NCBI RefSeq assembly: GCF_913055165.1 | Contig: NZ_CAJXJS010000009.1 | Span: forward strand, 1 to 64,000 | Length of the DNA stretch: 64,000 nucleotides | DNA from: an uncultured Devosia sp. | GTDB taxonomy: Bacteria > Pseudomonadota > Alphaproteobacteria > Rhizobiales > Devosiaceae | Direction of reading: 5' to 3' | Made by a program: the position numbers and the translations under genes | Shown here: positions 7,909 to 17,274 of the stretch, in pieces | Position numbering within the stretch: the stretch's first letter is position 1 | How the letters are laid out: every line of letters begins with the position of its first letter | The notes under the pieces: model-generated | The model's database searches: none | Told to the model about the DNA's origin: nothing | The model's input: only the letters and a program-made list of their open reading frames with translations

Positions 7909-9573
7909 ATGACCGAGAGCAAACCGGTTTCGTCCGAGCGCCACGATCTGGGGACGCATGAGCGTGAACTGATCCTTGACGCGCGCAATGTCGGCGTCGA
8001 CTTCAAGGTCGAGGGCGGCGTGGTTCACGCTGTCCGCGACGTTTCCTTCCAGCTGCACAAGGGCGAAACCATCGCCCTTGTGGGCGAGAGCGGCTCGGGT
8101 AAGTCGGTGACGGCCCGCACACTCATGAAGCTGCTGACCAAACGCGCCACCATCCTACCGGAGACCAAGATCACCTTGTCGGGCAAGGACGTGGTTTCCA
8201 TGAACGACCGCGAGATGCGCAAGCTGCGCGGCAATGACATCGCCATGATCTTTCAGGAGCCGATGAGCTCGCTCAACCCGGTCTATACGATCGGCCAGCA
8301 GATCTGCGAGATCATCCACCTGCACAATCGCGTCTCGCGCCAGGAAGCGATGAACCGGGCGGTCAAGCTGCTCGAGGAAGTGCAGATTCCCGAGCCGCGG
8401 GCGCGCCTCAACAATTACCCGCACCAGCTTTCCGGCGGCCAGCGGCAGCGTGTCATGATCGCCATGGCACTGGCCAACCGTCCCGAGGTGCTGATCGCCG
8501 ACGAACCGACCACGGCGCTCGACGTGACCGTGCAGGCGCAGATCCTCAACCTGATCAAGGATCTCAAGGACAAGTACGGCATGGCGGTGATCCTGATCAC
8601 CCATGATCTGACCATCGTTCGGCAGTTCTCCGAATATGTCTATGTGATGCAGAACGGTCGGGTGCAGGAGCACAACGAAACCGAGGCGCTTTTCGCCAAT
8701 CCGCAGCATCCCTACACCAAGCATCTGCTCGCGTCCGAGCCCAAGGGCACGGCCCTCCCGCTTGAAGAAGGTGTTCACGAGACGGTGCTGGAAGGCAAGG
8801 AGGTGAAGGTCAGCTTCACCCTCAAGCGGGGCGGTTTCTTCAAGCCGGACTTCTTTGACCTTAAGGCCGTCGACAATCTCGACATCAAACTGATGCGCCA
8901 CGAAACGCTTGGTATTGTGGGCGAAAGCGGCTCGGGCAAGACCACCTTCGGACAGGCCCTGATCCGCCTGATCGGCAATCAGGGCGGGCAGATATGGTTT
9001 GACGGGGAACGGATTGACACCAAGGACCGTCAGGCCATGCGCCCGCTGCGCAGCCGCATGCAGATCGTGTTCCAGGATCCCTTTGCCAGCCTCAACCCGC
9101 GCATGTCGATCCGCCAGATCATCGAGGAGGGGCTGGTGGTCAATGGCATCGGCGCCAATAGCCGCGAGCGGGTCGATCGCGTGCGCCAAGCCCTGCGCGA
9201 TGCCGGCATGCCCGACAATATCCTGCAGCGCTTCCCGCACGAATTCTCCGGCGGGCAGAGGCAGCGTATCGCCATCGCCCGCGCCATCGCGCTCGAACCC
9301 GAATTCATCCTGCTGGACGAGCCGACTTCGGCCCTTGATCTCAGCGTGCAGGCCCAGATCATTGACCTGTTGCGCAAGCTGCAGGACGAAAAGGGCCTGA
9401 GCTATTTGTTCATCAGCCACGACCTCAAGGTCGTGCGCGCGCTCTGCCACCGCGTCATGGTGATGCAGCACGGCAAGATCGTTGAGCAGGGGCCGGTGAG
9501 CGAGGTGTTGACCAATCCATCGACCGACTACACCCGGCGACTGGTCCGCGCGGCGTTCGAGATCGCTGCCTGA
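7909..9573 (+). CDS. agpD: ABC transporter, two fused ATPase domains (DppD-DppF-like)
   Basis: 554 residues with two complete ABC cassettes in one chain. Domain 1 has Walker A GESGSGKS, signature LSGGQRQRVMIAMAL and Walker B LIADEPTTALD; domain 2 has Walker A GESGSGKT, signature FSGGQRQRIAIARAI and Walker B ILLDEPTSALD. Both sites therefore look active. This is the usual fused form of the peptide-class D and F ATPases and powers the AgpBC channel. It is the last gene of the operon; the next gene (9597) lies on the opposite strand 23 bp away. Confidence 0.9.
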   Translation: MTESKPVSSERHDLGTHERELILDARNVGVDFKVEGGVVHAVRDVSFQLHKGETIALVGESGSGKSVTARTLMKLLTKRATILPETKITLSGKDVVSMNDREMRKLRGNDIAMIFQEPMSSLNPVYTIGQQICEIIHLHNRVSRQEAMNRAVKLLEEVQIPEPRARLNNYPHQLSGGQRQRVMIAMALANRPEVLIADEPTTALDVTVQAQILNLIKDLKDKYGMAVILITHDLTIVRQFSEYVYVMQNGRVQEHNETEALFANPQHPYTKHLLASEPKGTALPLEEGVHETVLEGKEVKVSFTLKRGGFFKPDFFDLKAVDNLDIKLMRHETLGIVGESGSGKTTFGQALIRLIGNQGGQIWFDGERIDTKDRQAMRPLRSRMQIVFQDPFASLNPRMSIRQIIEEGLVVNGIGANSRERVDRVRQALRDAGMPDNILQRFPHEFSGGQRQRIAIARAIALEPEFILLDEPTSALDLSVQAQIIDLLRKLQDEKGLSYLFISHDLKVVRALCHRVMVMQHGKIVEQGPVSEVLTNPSTDYTRRLVRAAFEIAA

Positions 9574-9596
9574 TCCATCAAAGTCAGGCCGGACGC

Positions 9597-10652
9597 CTAA
9601 CGCAACGCCCGCCCGGCCTCGTCGAACAGGTGAATCGCTTCGGGTGGCACCTTAATGTGGATTGTCTCGTGCAAGTGTAGTTCCGGCGCCCCGTCAAGCT
9701 TGAGGGTTATGGTCTCGCCGCTCGGCATTTCCACATAGGCCAGGGCATATTCGCCGAACTGCTCGATGACGGCGAGGGTGCCACTCAGGTCCGCGGCCCC
9801 GTCGCTGGCAAGCTCCAGATGCTCCGGGCGAACCCCCAGCGTCCTGGCGCTGGCCAGCCCGGCATGTTGGATTGGCAACAGGATCTTGCCCGGCAGCATC
9901 ACGCCATCCGGGGTGGGTGTCACATCGATGAAGTTCATCCGCTGGCTGGCGATGAAGCCGGCGACAAAGGTGTTGACCGGTTCCCGATAGAGCTCAAGCG
10001 GCGTGCCGACCTGCTCGATCCGGCCTGAATTGAGCACGACGATCCTGTCGGCCAGCGTCATGGCTTCGACCTGATCGTGGGTGACATAGATCATGGTGGC
10101 ATCGAGCGTGTCATGCAGCTTGGCGATTTCCACGCGGGTCTGGGCGCGCAGGGCGGCGTCGAGATTGGAAAGCGGCTCATCGAACAGGAAAACCTTGGGA
10201 TCGCGCACGATGGCCCGGCCGATGGCGACGCGCTGGCGCTGCCCGCCGGAAAGGGCCTTGGGCATGCGGTCGAGATAGGGCTCGATCTGCAGGATGCGGG
10301 CCGCCTCGCGCACGCGCTGGTCAACCTCCGCCTTGGGTGTCTTGGCGAGTTTGAGGCCGAAGGCCATGTTCTCATAGACGCTCATATGCGGGTAAAGCGC
10401 ATAGGACTGGAACACCATGGCAATGCCGCGCTGCGGGGAGGGGACATCATTGACCACCCGCCCGCCTATGCTGACTTCACCGCCGCTGATGGGTTCAAGG
10501 CCGGCGATCATGCGCAGAAGCGTGGACTTGCCACAGCCAGAGGGCCCGACGAAAACGACGAACTCGCCCGACCTTATGTCGAGATCGACGCCATGGACCA
10601 CTTCGAGTGCGCCGTAGGACTTGCGGACACCTCTGAGGCTTACATCAGACAT
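9597..10652 (-). CDS. sugar ABC transporter ATPase, MalK/UgpC-like
   Basis: 351-residue CUT1-class ATPase: Walker A GPSGCGKST, signature LSGGQRQRVAIGRAI, Walker B VFLFDEPLSNLD, and the C-terminal OB-fold regulatory region (TOBE) with the TLGVRPEHLEL motif typical of MalK, UgpC and MsmX proteins. It closes the minus-strand operon that begins with the binding protein at 16998 and follows the alpha-mannosidase gene by 10 bp. It should energise the two permeases encoded at 13857-15559. Substrate is inferred from the mannosidase in the same operon. Confidence 0.9.
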   Translation of the reverse strand: MSDVSLRGVRKSYGALEVVHGVDLDIRSGEFVVFVGPSGCGKSTLLRMIAGLEPISGGEVSIGGRVVNDVPSPQRGIAMVFQSYALYPHMSVYENMAFGLKLAKTPKAEVDQRVREAARILQIEPYLDRMPKALSGGQRQRVAIGRAIVRDPKVFLFDEPLSNLDAALRAQTRVEIAKLHDTLDATMIYVTHDQVEAMTLADRIVVLNSGRIEQVGTPLELYREPVNTFVAGFIASQRMNFIDVTPTPDGVMLPGKILLPIQHAGLASARTLGVRPEHLELASDGAADLSGTLAVIEQFGEYALAYVEMPSGETITLKLDGAPELHLHETIHIKVPPEAIHLFDEAGRALR

Positions 10653-10662
10653 TTGCTTCTCC

Positions 10663-13600
10663 TCAGGTCTCGACCATCAGCGTTGCGATCTCGAATGGCC
10701 GCAGATTGAGGGTTACGGCATTGTCCTTGACCTCCAGCGGCTTGCTATCGCCTTCCTCCATCAGGTTGACGATGCGCGCCGATCTGACCGGCAGGCCGAA
10801 AGTGATCGTGGCTTCGGCCCGGATATTGGCGTGTTCGAAGATGCGCAGCACCAAGGCGTCGGACTTTTCCGCCTTCTTGATGGTTTCGATAGTGACGTTC
10901 GGGACGTCGACCGAGGCGAGGCTGAAGCGGGCGAACTCGCTTGCCTGTGATGTAGCAACGGAGCGGGAGCCGATGACGGCAACCGGATTGTTGAAGCGTT
11001 CCGCCGCGCGGTGGACGTCCGCAAGGTCCGCCACACCCTCATGCACGAACATGGCGTAGCGGATGCGATGCTCGCCCAGATCGGCCTCGGGATGGGGGAA
11101 GGTCGAACCGCGCACCAGGGTCAGCCGCACCGATTGCTCGTGGCAGTCATAGGCATATTTGCTGTCATTGATGAGGGCGATGCCGAAATCGGCCTCGGAA
11201 ATGTCGACCCAGCGATGCATCGAGGCCTCGAACCGCGCGCGGTCCCAGGTGGTGTTGCGATGGGTCGGGCGGGTGACATGGCCGAAGGCAATCTCGGACC
11301 TGATTTCGCTGGTGTTGAGATCAAAGCCGAACTGGGCCTTGAGAACCTGCGCCCGTTCCTGCCAATCGATGAAGGTATCGAACTCGACCTGGCGTTCGCC
11401 GGCGGCGAGCGAGATCACCTGAACGATCTTGGACTTCTGATAGGAACGCTCAATGCGGATGGCGGCGCGATGGGGGCCTGTTTCGACAACGGAAATCTCG
11501 GCCTTGCCATCGGCGAGCGGCCAGAACTGCTCTTCGAAATAGCGGTCGATATCCCAGGCATCCCAGTTCATCGGCTTGTCTTCATAGGCGATCAGACGGT
11601 TCGCACTGGCGCCGGGAGCGAGCGTTTCGCGGTTGCGGGTCTTGTCGAAGACGGAGGTGATTTCGCCGGACTTGTCGAAGGTGACGCGGATCAGCGCGTT
11701 TTCGAGATGGGTGGTCGAGACGGAAAGGTCGCCCGTGCTTTCAGCTACGCCCGAGACCAATTGCGCACCGGTCCAGCCCAGTGGCGCCATGTCGCTGACA
11801 GCGGCGACTGTGTCGGTCGATCCATCGGCGCGGTTGATCTTTTGTACCGGATGAATGCCGGACGTTGTGGCAAGCGCAGCGCTATCGGGAACATCTGCAC
11901 CCAGATGCACAAGGCCCGCGCGGGTCTGGCTGGTGAAGTTGATCAGGCGCAGCTGATCGGCACCCGGCTTGGTGGCCGCCTGCGCGGCGGCGTGCCAGGG
12001 ACCATTGGCAGAATCCAGGGTCGAGAAGATGCGGCCATATTCGGCGTCGCTATCGACATAGACCTCCGGGATCGAGGTGCCCGGCAGGATGTCGTGGAAC
12101 TGGTTGATCAGCACCAGCTCCCAGAATTCGGCCAGGGTCTCGCTGGGATAGGCGTGGCCAGCAGTCGCTAGGGCAATGGCACCGAGCATTTCCAGCTCGC
12201 GCAGACGCCGTTCGGCATTGCGGTTGTTCGCCTTGTTCTTGGCGACCGAGGTCAGCGTGCCGCGGTGATATTGCAGGTACAGCTCGCCATTCCATACCGG
12301 GAATTTGCCCGGCTCCGCATCCATGGCTTTGCCCAGCCGGTCGAGGAAGGGAACGATGCCTTCGAGCTTGACCTTGGGCGCGCCGGGAATGCCGCGTTCG
12401 AGGCGCGTGCCGCGCTCGATCATGGCGCGGGTCGGACCGCCACCGCCATCGCCATAGCCATAGGACATGACGACTTCATTATAAGCCGCCTTGGGCTCGT
12501 AGCGTTTCCAAGCGCCCATGGTTTCCGAGACGGACAGGTCCCCATTATAGGTCGTGAAAATCTGCTCGCTGTCATATTTCTGGGCGGTAATGAGCTGCGC
12601 CTTGGTGGTGGTGCCGTCAATGCCGCGCCAGAAGAAGGTGTCGTAAGGATGTCGGTCGGTGTCATTCCAGCTCAGCTTGGACGTGACGAAATATTTCAGC
12701 CCCGACTTGTCCATGATCTGCGGCAGGTTGGCTGAATAGCCGAAGGTGTCGGGCAGCCAGACGGTCTTTGGATCGACGCCGAAATTCTCGAGATGGAAGC
12801 GCCGGCCGCGCATGATCTGGCGGACGAGACTTTCACCAGAGGCAATATTGACATCGGGTTCCACCCACATGGCGCCTTCGATCTCGAACTGGCCGGATTT
12901 GATCCGCGCCATCATCCGATCCCAGAGTTCCGGATAGTCTTTCTTGAGGAAATCGAAGAGGACCGACTGGTTGTACATGAAGACGAACTGCGGGTACTCC
13001 TCCATCAGGTTGAGCACTGTGGCAAAGCTGCGGCCGGTCTTGTCGCGAGTGTGCATGACGCGCCAGAGCCAGCCAACATCGAGATGGGTCGATCCGACGG
13101 CGGTAACTTGCGGCTGCACTTCGGTGTCGACGAGATCATAGATCTCGGCCGCGATCTTCTCGGCAGCCGGCAGGCTGGCCTCGAATTCGGGGGTATGGCC
13201 GTCGCGCCGGTCAAGGGCCCGCAACGACCTCTGTACGATGTTGAGAATGGCGTGACGACGCGGATCGTTCTGCGGCAAAAGGATCGCGACATCGACTGGC
13301 GTTTGCAGGTCAAAATAGAGCTTTTCGGCGCGCTCATTGCGGATGAAGAAATCCACCTCGAACCCGACCAGAGGCCTGTCGAAGAAGGTGAAGGCATTGA
13401 CCATCAGGACATGCTTATTGCCCGGCACGGCGTCGCGCTCGATCACCAGTTCGGTGTGGTTGCCGTCCAGCGCCTGGGCGATCTTGCCGTCGAGATAAGC
13501 CAGGCATTGGGGGTCGGTCGAGCCGGGCCGGTCCTGCCACTGGCTAGTGAAATGGGCGACAAAGACCTTGCCGCGTGCTTCTTCGGGCACGGTGATTTCG

Positions 13601-13860
13601 GCGGCGAACCAGGTGTGCTCCTGATGCTTGGCCCAAACAGAATGACGGCCGAATTGTTCCCATTGCCGCCAGTCGGCCTTGAGAGCATCGGCGGCAGAAA
13701 AATTGTCGGCGCGCTGCACATGCCACTGGAAGGGCACATTGCCGAGCGGCGTACGGATTTTCTTTTCCAGGTCCGCGCACAGGCGCAGCAGCTTGCCCTC
13801 TTGCTTGAGGTCATCATCCAGCAAACCCAGCTTGGACGAGAGGGGGTTGGAATAGGTCAT
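10663..13860 (-). CDS. GH38 alpha-mannosidase
   Basis: 1065-residue glycoside hydrolase family 38 enzyme. The zinc-binding pair lies in GSTHLDVGW (H259, D261) and the catalytic nucleophile aspartate in WLPDTFGYS (D371), both canonical. The long C-terminal beta-domains follow. There is no signal peptide (the start is MTYSNPLSSKLGLLDDD), so it is probably cytoplasmic and cleaves mannosides after import, as bacterial GH38 enzymes do. The start codon overlaps the preceding permease stop by 4 bp, placing it inside the transporter operon. The protein family is certain from the motifs; the natural glycan is unknown. Confidence 0.92.
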   Translation of the reverse strand: MTYSNPLSSKLGLLDDDLKQEGKLLRLCADLEKKIRTPLGNVPFQWHVQRADNFSAADALKADWRQWEQFGRHSVWAKHQEHTWFAAEITVPEEARGKVFVAHFTSQWQDRPGSTDPQCLAYLDGKIAQALDGNHTELVIERDAVPGNKHVLMVNAFTFFDRPLVGFEVDFFIRNERAEKLYFDLQTPVDVAILLPQNDPRRHAILNIVQRSLRALDRRDGHTPEFEASLPAAEKIAAEIYDLVDTEVQPQVTAVGSTHLDVGWLWRVMHTRDKTGRSFATVLNLMEEYPQFVFMYNQSVLFDFLKKDYPELWDRMMARIKSGQFEIEGAMWVEPDVNIASGESLVRQIMRGRRFHLENFGVDPKTVWLPDTFGYSANLPQIMDKSGLKYFVTSKLSWNDTDRHPYDTFFWRGIDGTTTKAQLITAQKYDSEQIFTTYNGDLSVSETMGAWKRYEPKAAYNEVVMSYGYGDGGGGPTRAMIERGTRLERGIPGAPKVKLEGIVPFLDRLGKAMDAEPGKFPVWNGELYLQYHRGTLTSVAKNKANNRNAERRLRELEMLGAIALATAGHAYPSETLAEFWELVLINQFHDILPGTSIPEVYVDSDAEYGRIFSTLDSANGPWHAAAQAATKPGADQLRLINFTSQTRAGLVHLGADVPDSAALATTSGIHPVQKINRADGSTDTVAAVSDMAPLGWTGAQLVSGVAESTGDLSVSTTHLENALIRVTFDKSGEITSVFDKTRNRETLAPGASANRLIAYEDKPMNWDAWDIDRYFEEQFWPLADGKAEISVVETGPHRAAIRIERSYQKSKIVQVISLAAGERQVEFDTFIDWQERAQVLKAQFGFDLNTSEIRSEIAFGHVTRPTHRNTTWDRARFEASMHRWVDISEADFGIALINDSKYAYDCHEQSVRLTLVRGSTFPHPEADLGEHRIRYAMFVHEGVADLADVHRAAERFNNPVAVIGSRSVATSQASEFARFSLASVDVPNVTIETIKKAEKSDALVLRIFEHANIRAEATITFGLPVRSARIVNLMEEGDSKPLEVKDNAVTLNLRPFEIATLMVET

Positions 13861-14672
13861 CCTTTAACTCCGACACCGGCGAACCCTGTGTTCATGTTCC
13901 GCCGCAACAAGAAATACACGCCGACCGCCGGCGCAGCGTAGATGATGGAAAAGGCCGTCAGGAACCCGTAGTTGATGGCCCCTTGCTGGCCGAAAGCCGC
14001 GTAGAGCCCGACTGACATTGGGAAAGCGTCCTGCACCCGCGCAAAGATCAGCGGCAGCAGGAACTCGTTCCACGCCCCGGTGAAGCTGAAGAACCAGACC
14101 ACAGCGATACCGGCCCGCGACATGGGCAAGACGATTCTCGTGACGATCTGAAGAAGGCTGGCACCCTCCACATAGGCTGCTTCCTCAAGTTCGATCGGTA
14201 CCGTGTCGAAGAAGTTTTTCAGCAGCAGCAGGGTGAAGGGCAGGTTGAGAATGGTCAGCGCGATGATGACGCCGAGCTGGTTGAGGAGGCCCGTGCGTTG
14301 TGCCGTGAAATAGAGCGGCACCAGAACGCCCGCGGCCGGCAGCATGCGCAGAAGGACAAGGGTCCAGAGAAAGGCGTTGCGACCGGGAATTTTCAGCCGT
14401 GATAACGGGTAGGCGGCAGAGATGCCGACAATGACGCTGAGCGTGGCCGTGCCGGCGGCGATCAGCATGGAATTGATGAACTGGCGCCCGGCATTGCCGC
14501 TCACGGCCAGGCCGAAATTGTCAAACCCAACGACGCTGGGAATCTCCAGCTGCCCCGTCGAGAGCGGGTTGAAGGCATTGAGTATGAGCCATGAAAACGG
14601 GCTGACCCAGATCACGGCCATGAAAGTGAGCGCAATTGCGGTGAGGCGGGAGGGACGGTTTTCTTCCATCAC
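13857..14672 (-). CDS. sugar ABC transporter permease, MalG-like
   Basis: 271-residue CUT1 permease with about six hydrophobic segments, starting with a short cytoplasmic tail and helix 1 (LTAIALTFMAVIWVSPFSW). The EAA loop is visible as ELEEAAYVEGASLLQIVTRI, the docking site for the MalK-like ATPase. It overlaps the preceding permease by 4 bp and the mannosidase by 4 bp, so all three are probably translated in a coupled way. It forms one half of the membrane channel for a mannoside or related oligosaccharide. Confidence 0.88.
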   Translation of the reverse strand: MMEENRPSRLTAIALTFMAVIWVSPFSWLILNAFNPLSTGQLEIPSVVGFDNFGLAVSGNAGRQFINSMLIAAGTATLSVIVGISAAYPLSRLKIPGRNAFLWTLVLLRMLPAAGVLVPLYFTAQRTGLLNQLGVIIALTILNLPFTLLLLKNFFDTVPIELEEAAYVEGASLLQIVTRIVLPMSRAGIAVVWFFSFTGAWNEFLLPLIFARVQDAFPMSVGLYAAFGQQGAINYGFLTAFSIIYAAPAVGVYFLLRRNMNTGFAGVGVKG

Positions 14673-15559
14673 TTCGGCTCCCGCAGCAGGCGTAGATAGA
14701 ACAGGGACAGGACACCGACGATCAGCAGCATGGCGACCGAGATCGCCGAGCCAAAGCCAAGATTGCCGCGCGAAAAACTCTGATTGTAGAGAAAAACGGC
14801 AAGGGTTTCGGTCTGCCGGCCCGGGCCGCCGCCGGTCATGGCAAAGATCAGCGGGAAGTATGTGAAGGTCCAGATGGTGATGAACAGCATGTTGGTGGCG
14901 ATATGCGGCCGGATGATCGGCAACTGCACCAGCCAGATGCGTTGCAGGGGCGTGGCGCCATCGACCTTGGCGGCCTCGACCACCTCGCGTGACACCGAGT
15001 CCAACGCGGCGGTGAACAACAGATAGGACCAGGCAGTGCCCTTCCAGATATTGGCAATGGTGACGACGGGCAGGGCGTAGTCATTGATGAAATTGACCGG
15101 TGGGAGACCCAGCGGCGTGATGATGAGCTGGTTGATCAACCCGGTTTGCGCCGTTGTCGCCGACCAGAGGAAGGCGGCCACGATGTCGGGCAGGAGCCAG
15201 CCCAGCATGATGCAGACCTCAACGACGCTGCGCAGGGTCGAGCGCGATCCACGCAAGGCGGCCGCGAGCAGAAAACCAAGAACCGACTGGCCGACAATGG
15301 CCGAGAAGAAGACGAAGATGACGGTGGTCCAGAGCGATTCCAGAAAGCCGCGGCGGGTGAACAGGCGCTCGAAATTCTCCAGCCCCACCCAGCTCCACTC
15401 GACACTCTTGCGCCCCACCAGTGCCAGGTCCGTGAAGCTGAAGGCAAAGGCCCAGGCGGTGAAATAGAGCAGGAGGCCGATCAGCAGAATGGCGGGCAGC
15501 ATGCCCAGTCCGAGCACCCAGAGATTGCTGGTTAGCCAGGGATTGGCCTGGTTCTTCAT
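14669..15559 (-). CDS. sugar ABC transporter permease, MalF-like
   Basis: 296-residue CUT1 permease. Helix 1 (VLGLGMLPAILLIGLLLYF) follows a short N-terminal tail; the EAA loop reads SREVVEAAKVDGATPLQRIW. Lacks the extra N-terminal helices and large periplasmic domain of enterobacterial MalF, as is normal in alphaproteobacterial CUT1 systems. Second gene of the mannoside operon, 122 bp after the binding-protein gene; that gap holds a strong stem-loop. Confidence 0.88.
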   Translation of the reverse strand: MKNQANPWLTSNLWVLGLGMLPAILLIGLLLYFTAWAFAFSFTDLALVGRKSVEWSWVGLENFERLFTRRGFLESLWTTVIFVFFSAIVGQSVLGFLLAAALRGSRSTLRSVVEVCIMLGWLLPDIVAAFLWSATTAQTGLINQLIITPLGLPPVNFINDYALPVVTIANIWKGTAWSYLLFTAALDSVSREVVEAAKVDGATPLQRIWLVQLPIIRPHIATNMLFITIWTFTYFPLIFAMTGGGPGRQTETLAVFLYNQSFSRGNLGFGSAISVAMLLIVGVLSLFYLRLLREPK

Positions 15560-15632
15560 CTAAGCCTCTTGTGTGCGCAGCCGCCAGGATTTGCCGGACG
15601 GCGGTTGTCGCGCCGGGGCAGAAAGAGAAAGG

Positions 15633-15668
15633 CCGGCGACACCATGGAGGACGATATGGTGCCGCCGG
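15633..15668 (-). other. intercistronic stem-loop behind mannoside binding-protein gene
   Basis: Arms 15633-15645 and 15656-15668 form a 13-bp stem with a 10-nt loop. The single imperfect position is an A-C mismatch on the plus strand but a G-U pair in the minus-strand RNA, which argues that the structure is meant for the transcript of this operon. Located 13 bp after the binding-protein stop. Confidence 0.65.
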
Positions 15669-15681
15669 AAGTGGGGTCGGG

Positions 15682-16998
15682 TTACTCGTAGTTCATGACG
15701 TTTTCTTCGCCGAACTCGTCGACGAGAGCGTCATGATATTCCTGGATCGCGTCCTCAGGCGTAACGCCATCCAGAATGTCGGCGGTGGCCTGCTGGATCA
15801 GGGCCGAGACGGTCTGATAGCCGGGGACGGTATCGCGACCGGTGGTGTCGGCGGCCAGCTTTGTCGCTTCGGCCAGGAATGGATCGGCCGTATATTCCGG
15901 GGATTCGGAGATATCGGTGCGGACCGCCATACGGTGGTTCGCCAAGGTCCATTCCCTGAAATTGCCTTCGTCGAAGATGGAGGTAATCAGCTTGAATGCC
16001 ATGTCCTTGTCGGCGGCATTGGCGTTGATGCCAATCGTCCATCCGCCCGAAATATTCGTGGTTGCCTTGGCGCCTTCCACGCCTGATCCGGGCCATGGTG
16101 TCCAGGCCACCAGAGCGTCACGCTCTTCGCGGCTTGGCGGATTGTTGCAGTCCCAGAGGCATGCATCCTCCCAGGATCCGGAGGCAAGAATGCCCAACTC
16201 GTCCGCCGCGAGAGCTGCGCGCACGGCCGCCCCGATATCGGTGGCATAGTTGAGTTCGGCTGTGTTCAGCTCGCGCTCGACATAGACCTGGTAGAAGAAA
16301 TCGAAGGTGCGGCGCAGAGCGGGGCTGTCGCCGATCCACTGGCCGGTTTCCCGATTGAGCAGGCGGTTGCGGTCGCCTTCGGGAACGTCGGCGCCGAGTA
16401 GCGCCATATAGACGCCCTGCATCGTGGCCGCTTCGCCCTGCTTGGTGCCGGCGGGCAGCTGGAAGGGATAGCGCACGCCCGCATCCTTGAGTTTTTGTGC
16501 GGCGTCGAGCACATCGTCCCAGGTCTCGGGTGCCCACGGCGTGGAGATGCCGGCTTTCTCGAAGTTTGAGAGATCGTACCAGAGCATGCGCACGTCGGTA
16601 TCGGTGGGCAGGGCATAGACCTGGCCCTGATAGGATGCGACCTCGAGCAGACCCGGCATGTAATATTGGAACTGGTCCCAGCCGGCGAGCAGCTCGTCGA
16701 GCGGATGCAGGTAGCCGGCCGAGGCCAGCTCGGACACCATGAAGCTGTCCATCAGGTTGACGTCCGCAGCGGTGCCCGCAGCAAGGTCCAGCGCAATGCG
16801 CTGGTCGTAGCCCTGGCCGGGCAGCTTGATGGCGTTGACGGTCTCGCCGGTTTCGGCCTCGAAGGCCGCAATGCCGGGTTCGACCAGTGCAGCGATCCAT
16901 TCGGCATACATGAACGACACTTCGGCCCGCGCCGGTCCGGCGATGGCGGCGGTCATGGCGAGTGATGCCACGCCGGTCAAAAGCACTTTCTTGAGCAT
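15682..16998 (-). CDS. extracellular sugar-binding protein (family 1)
   Basis: 438-residue periplasmic binding protein of the SBP_bac_1 (CUT1) family with a signal peptide, MLKKVLLTGVASLAMTAAIA followed by GPARA. An upstream in-frame ATG at 17124 exists, but ATG 16998 is preceded by AGGGAGG at the right spacing and opens directly into the signal peptide. First gene of the operon that continues with two permeases, GH38 alpha-mannosidase and a MalK-like ATPase; ligand is therefore probably a mannose-containing oligosaccharide. Upstream lies a divergent LacI gene and two LacI-type operators. Confidence 0.88.
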   Translation of the reverse strand: MLKKVLLTGVASLAMTAAIAGPARAEVSFMYAEWIAALVEPGIAAFEAETGETVNAIKLPGQGYDQRIALDLAAGTAADVNLMDSFMVSELASAGYLHPLDELLAGWDQFQYYMPGLLEVASYQGQVYALPTDTDVRMLWYDLSNFEKAGISTPWAPETWDDVLDAAQKLKDAGVRYPFQLPAGTKQGEAATMQGVYMALLGADVPEGDRNRLLNRETGQWIGDSPALRRTFDFFYQVYVERELNTAELNYATDIGAAVRAALAADELGILASGSWEDACLWDCNNPPSREERDALVAWTPWPGSGVEGAKATTNISGGWTIGINANAADKDMAFKLITSIFDEGNFREWTLANHRMAVRTDISESPEYTADPFLAEATKLAADTTGRDTVPGYQTVSALIQQATADILDGVTPEDAIQEYHDALVDEFGEENVMNYE

Positions 16999-17082
16999 TA
17001 TTCCCTCCCTGTTTGTGCTGCCGTGCTGCCACGGCACATGCCGGCTCCTCTCCCGGCGCGTGGCGTAACAAATCACATTCAA

Positions 17083-17094
17083 TGCAACGTTGCA
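17083..17094. promoter_or_regulatory. LacI-type operator 1
   Basis: Perfect palindrome TGCAACGTTGCA with the central CG typical of LacI/GalR operators; the flanks extend the symmetry only partly (AATGCAACGTTGCAATT). It is 85 bp before the mannoside binding-protein start, in the region shared with the divergent LacI gene. Confidence 0.7.
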
Positions 17095-17201
17095 ATTAGG
17101 TAAGGAGGGGTCACGTACATTCATTCAGAAATTCGAACAATAGTATTGCAATCCAGTATTTTAGGAGAAGCTTCGGCGCGACAGGGTGAGGGTTATATCG
17201 A

Positions 17202-17215
17202 TTGCATCGTTGCAA
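17202..17215. promoter_or_regulatory. LacI-type operator 2
   Basis: TTGCATCGTTGCAA, a second copy of the TTGCAnCGnTGCAA pattern with one asymmetric position, 121 bp centre-to-centre from operator 1 and about 60 bp before the LacI start codon. Two sites at this distance suit repression by DNA looping and autoregulation; that is inference. Confidence 0.65.
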
Positions 17216-17274
17216 GAATGTTTGGTACACAGCCGCATTCGCCTCTGCTATGTAGGGGCAGGGGACTAGGCAGC

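Noticed and set aside
15571-16086. 171-residue plus-strand frame beside the mannoside permease
   Set aside because: Lies mostly antisense to the binding-protein gene and has no ribosome site or domain.
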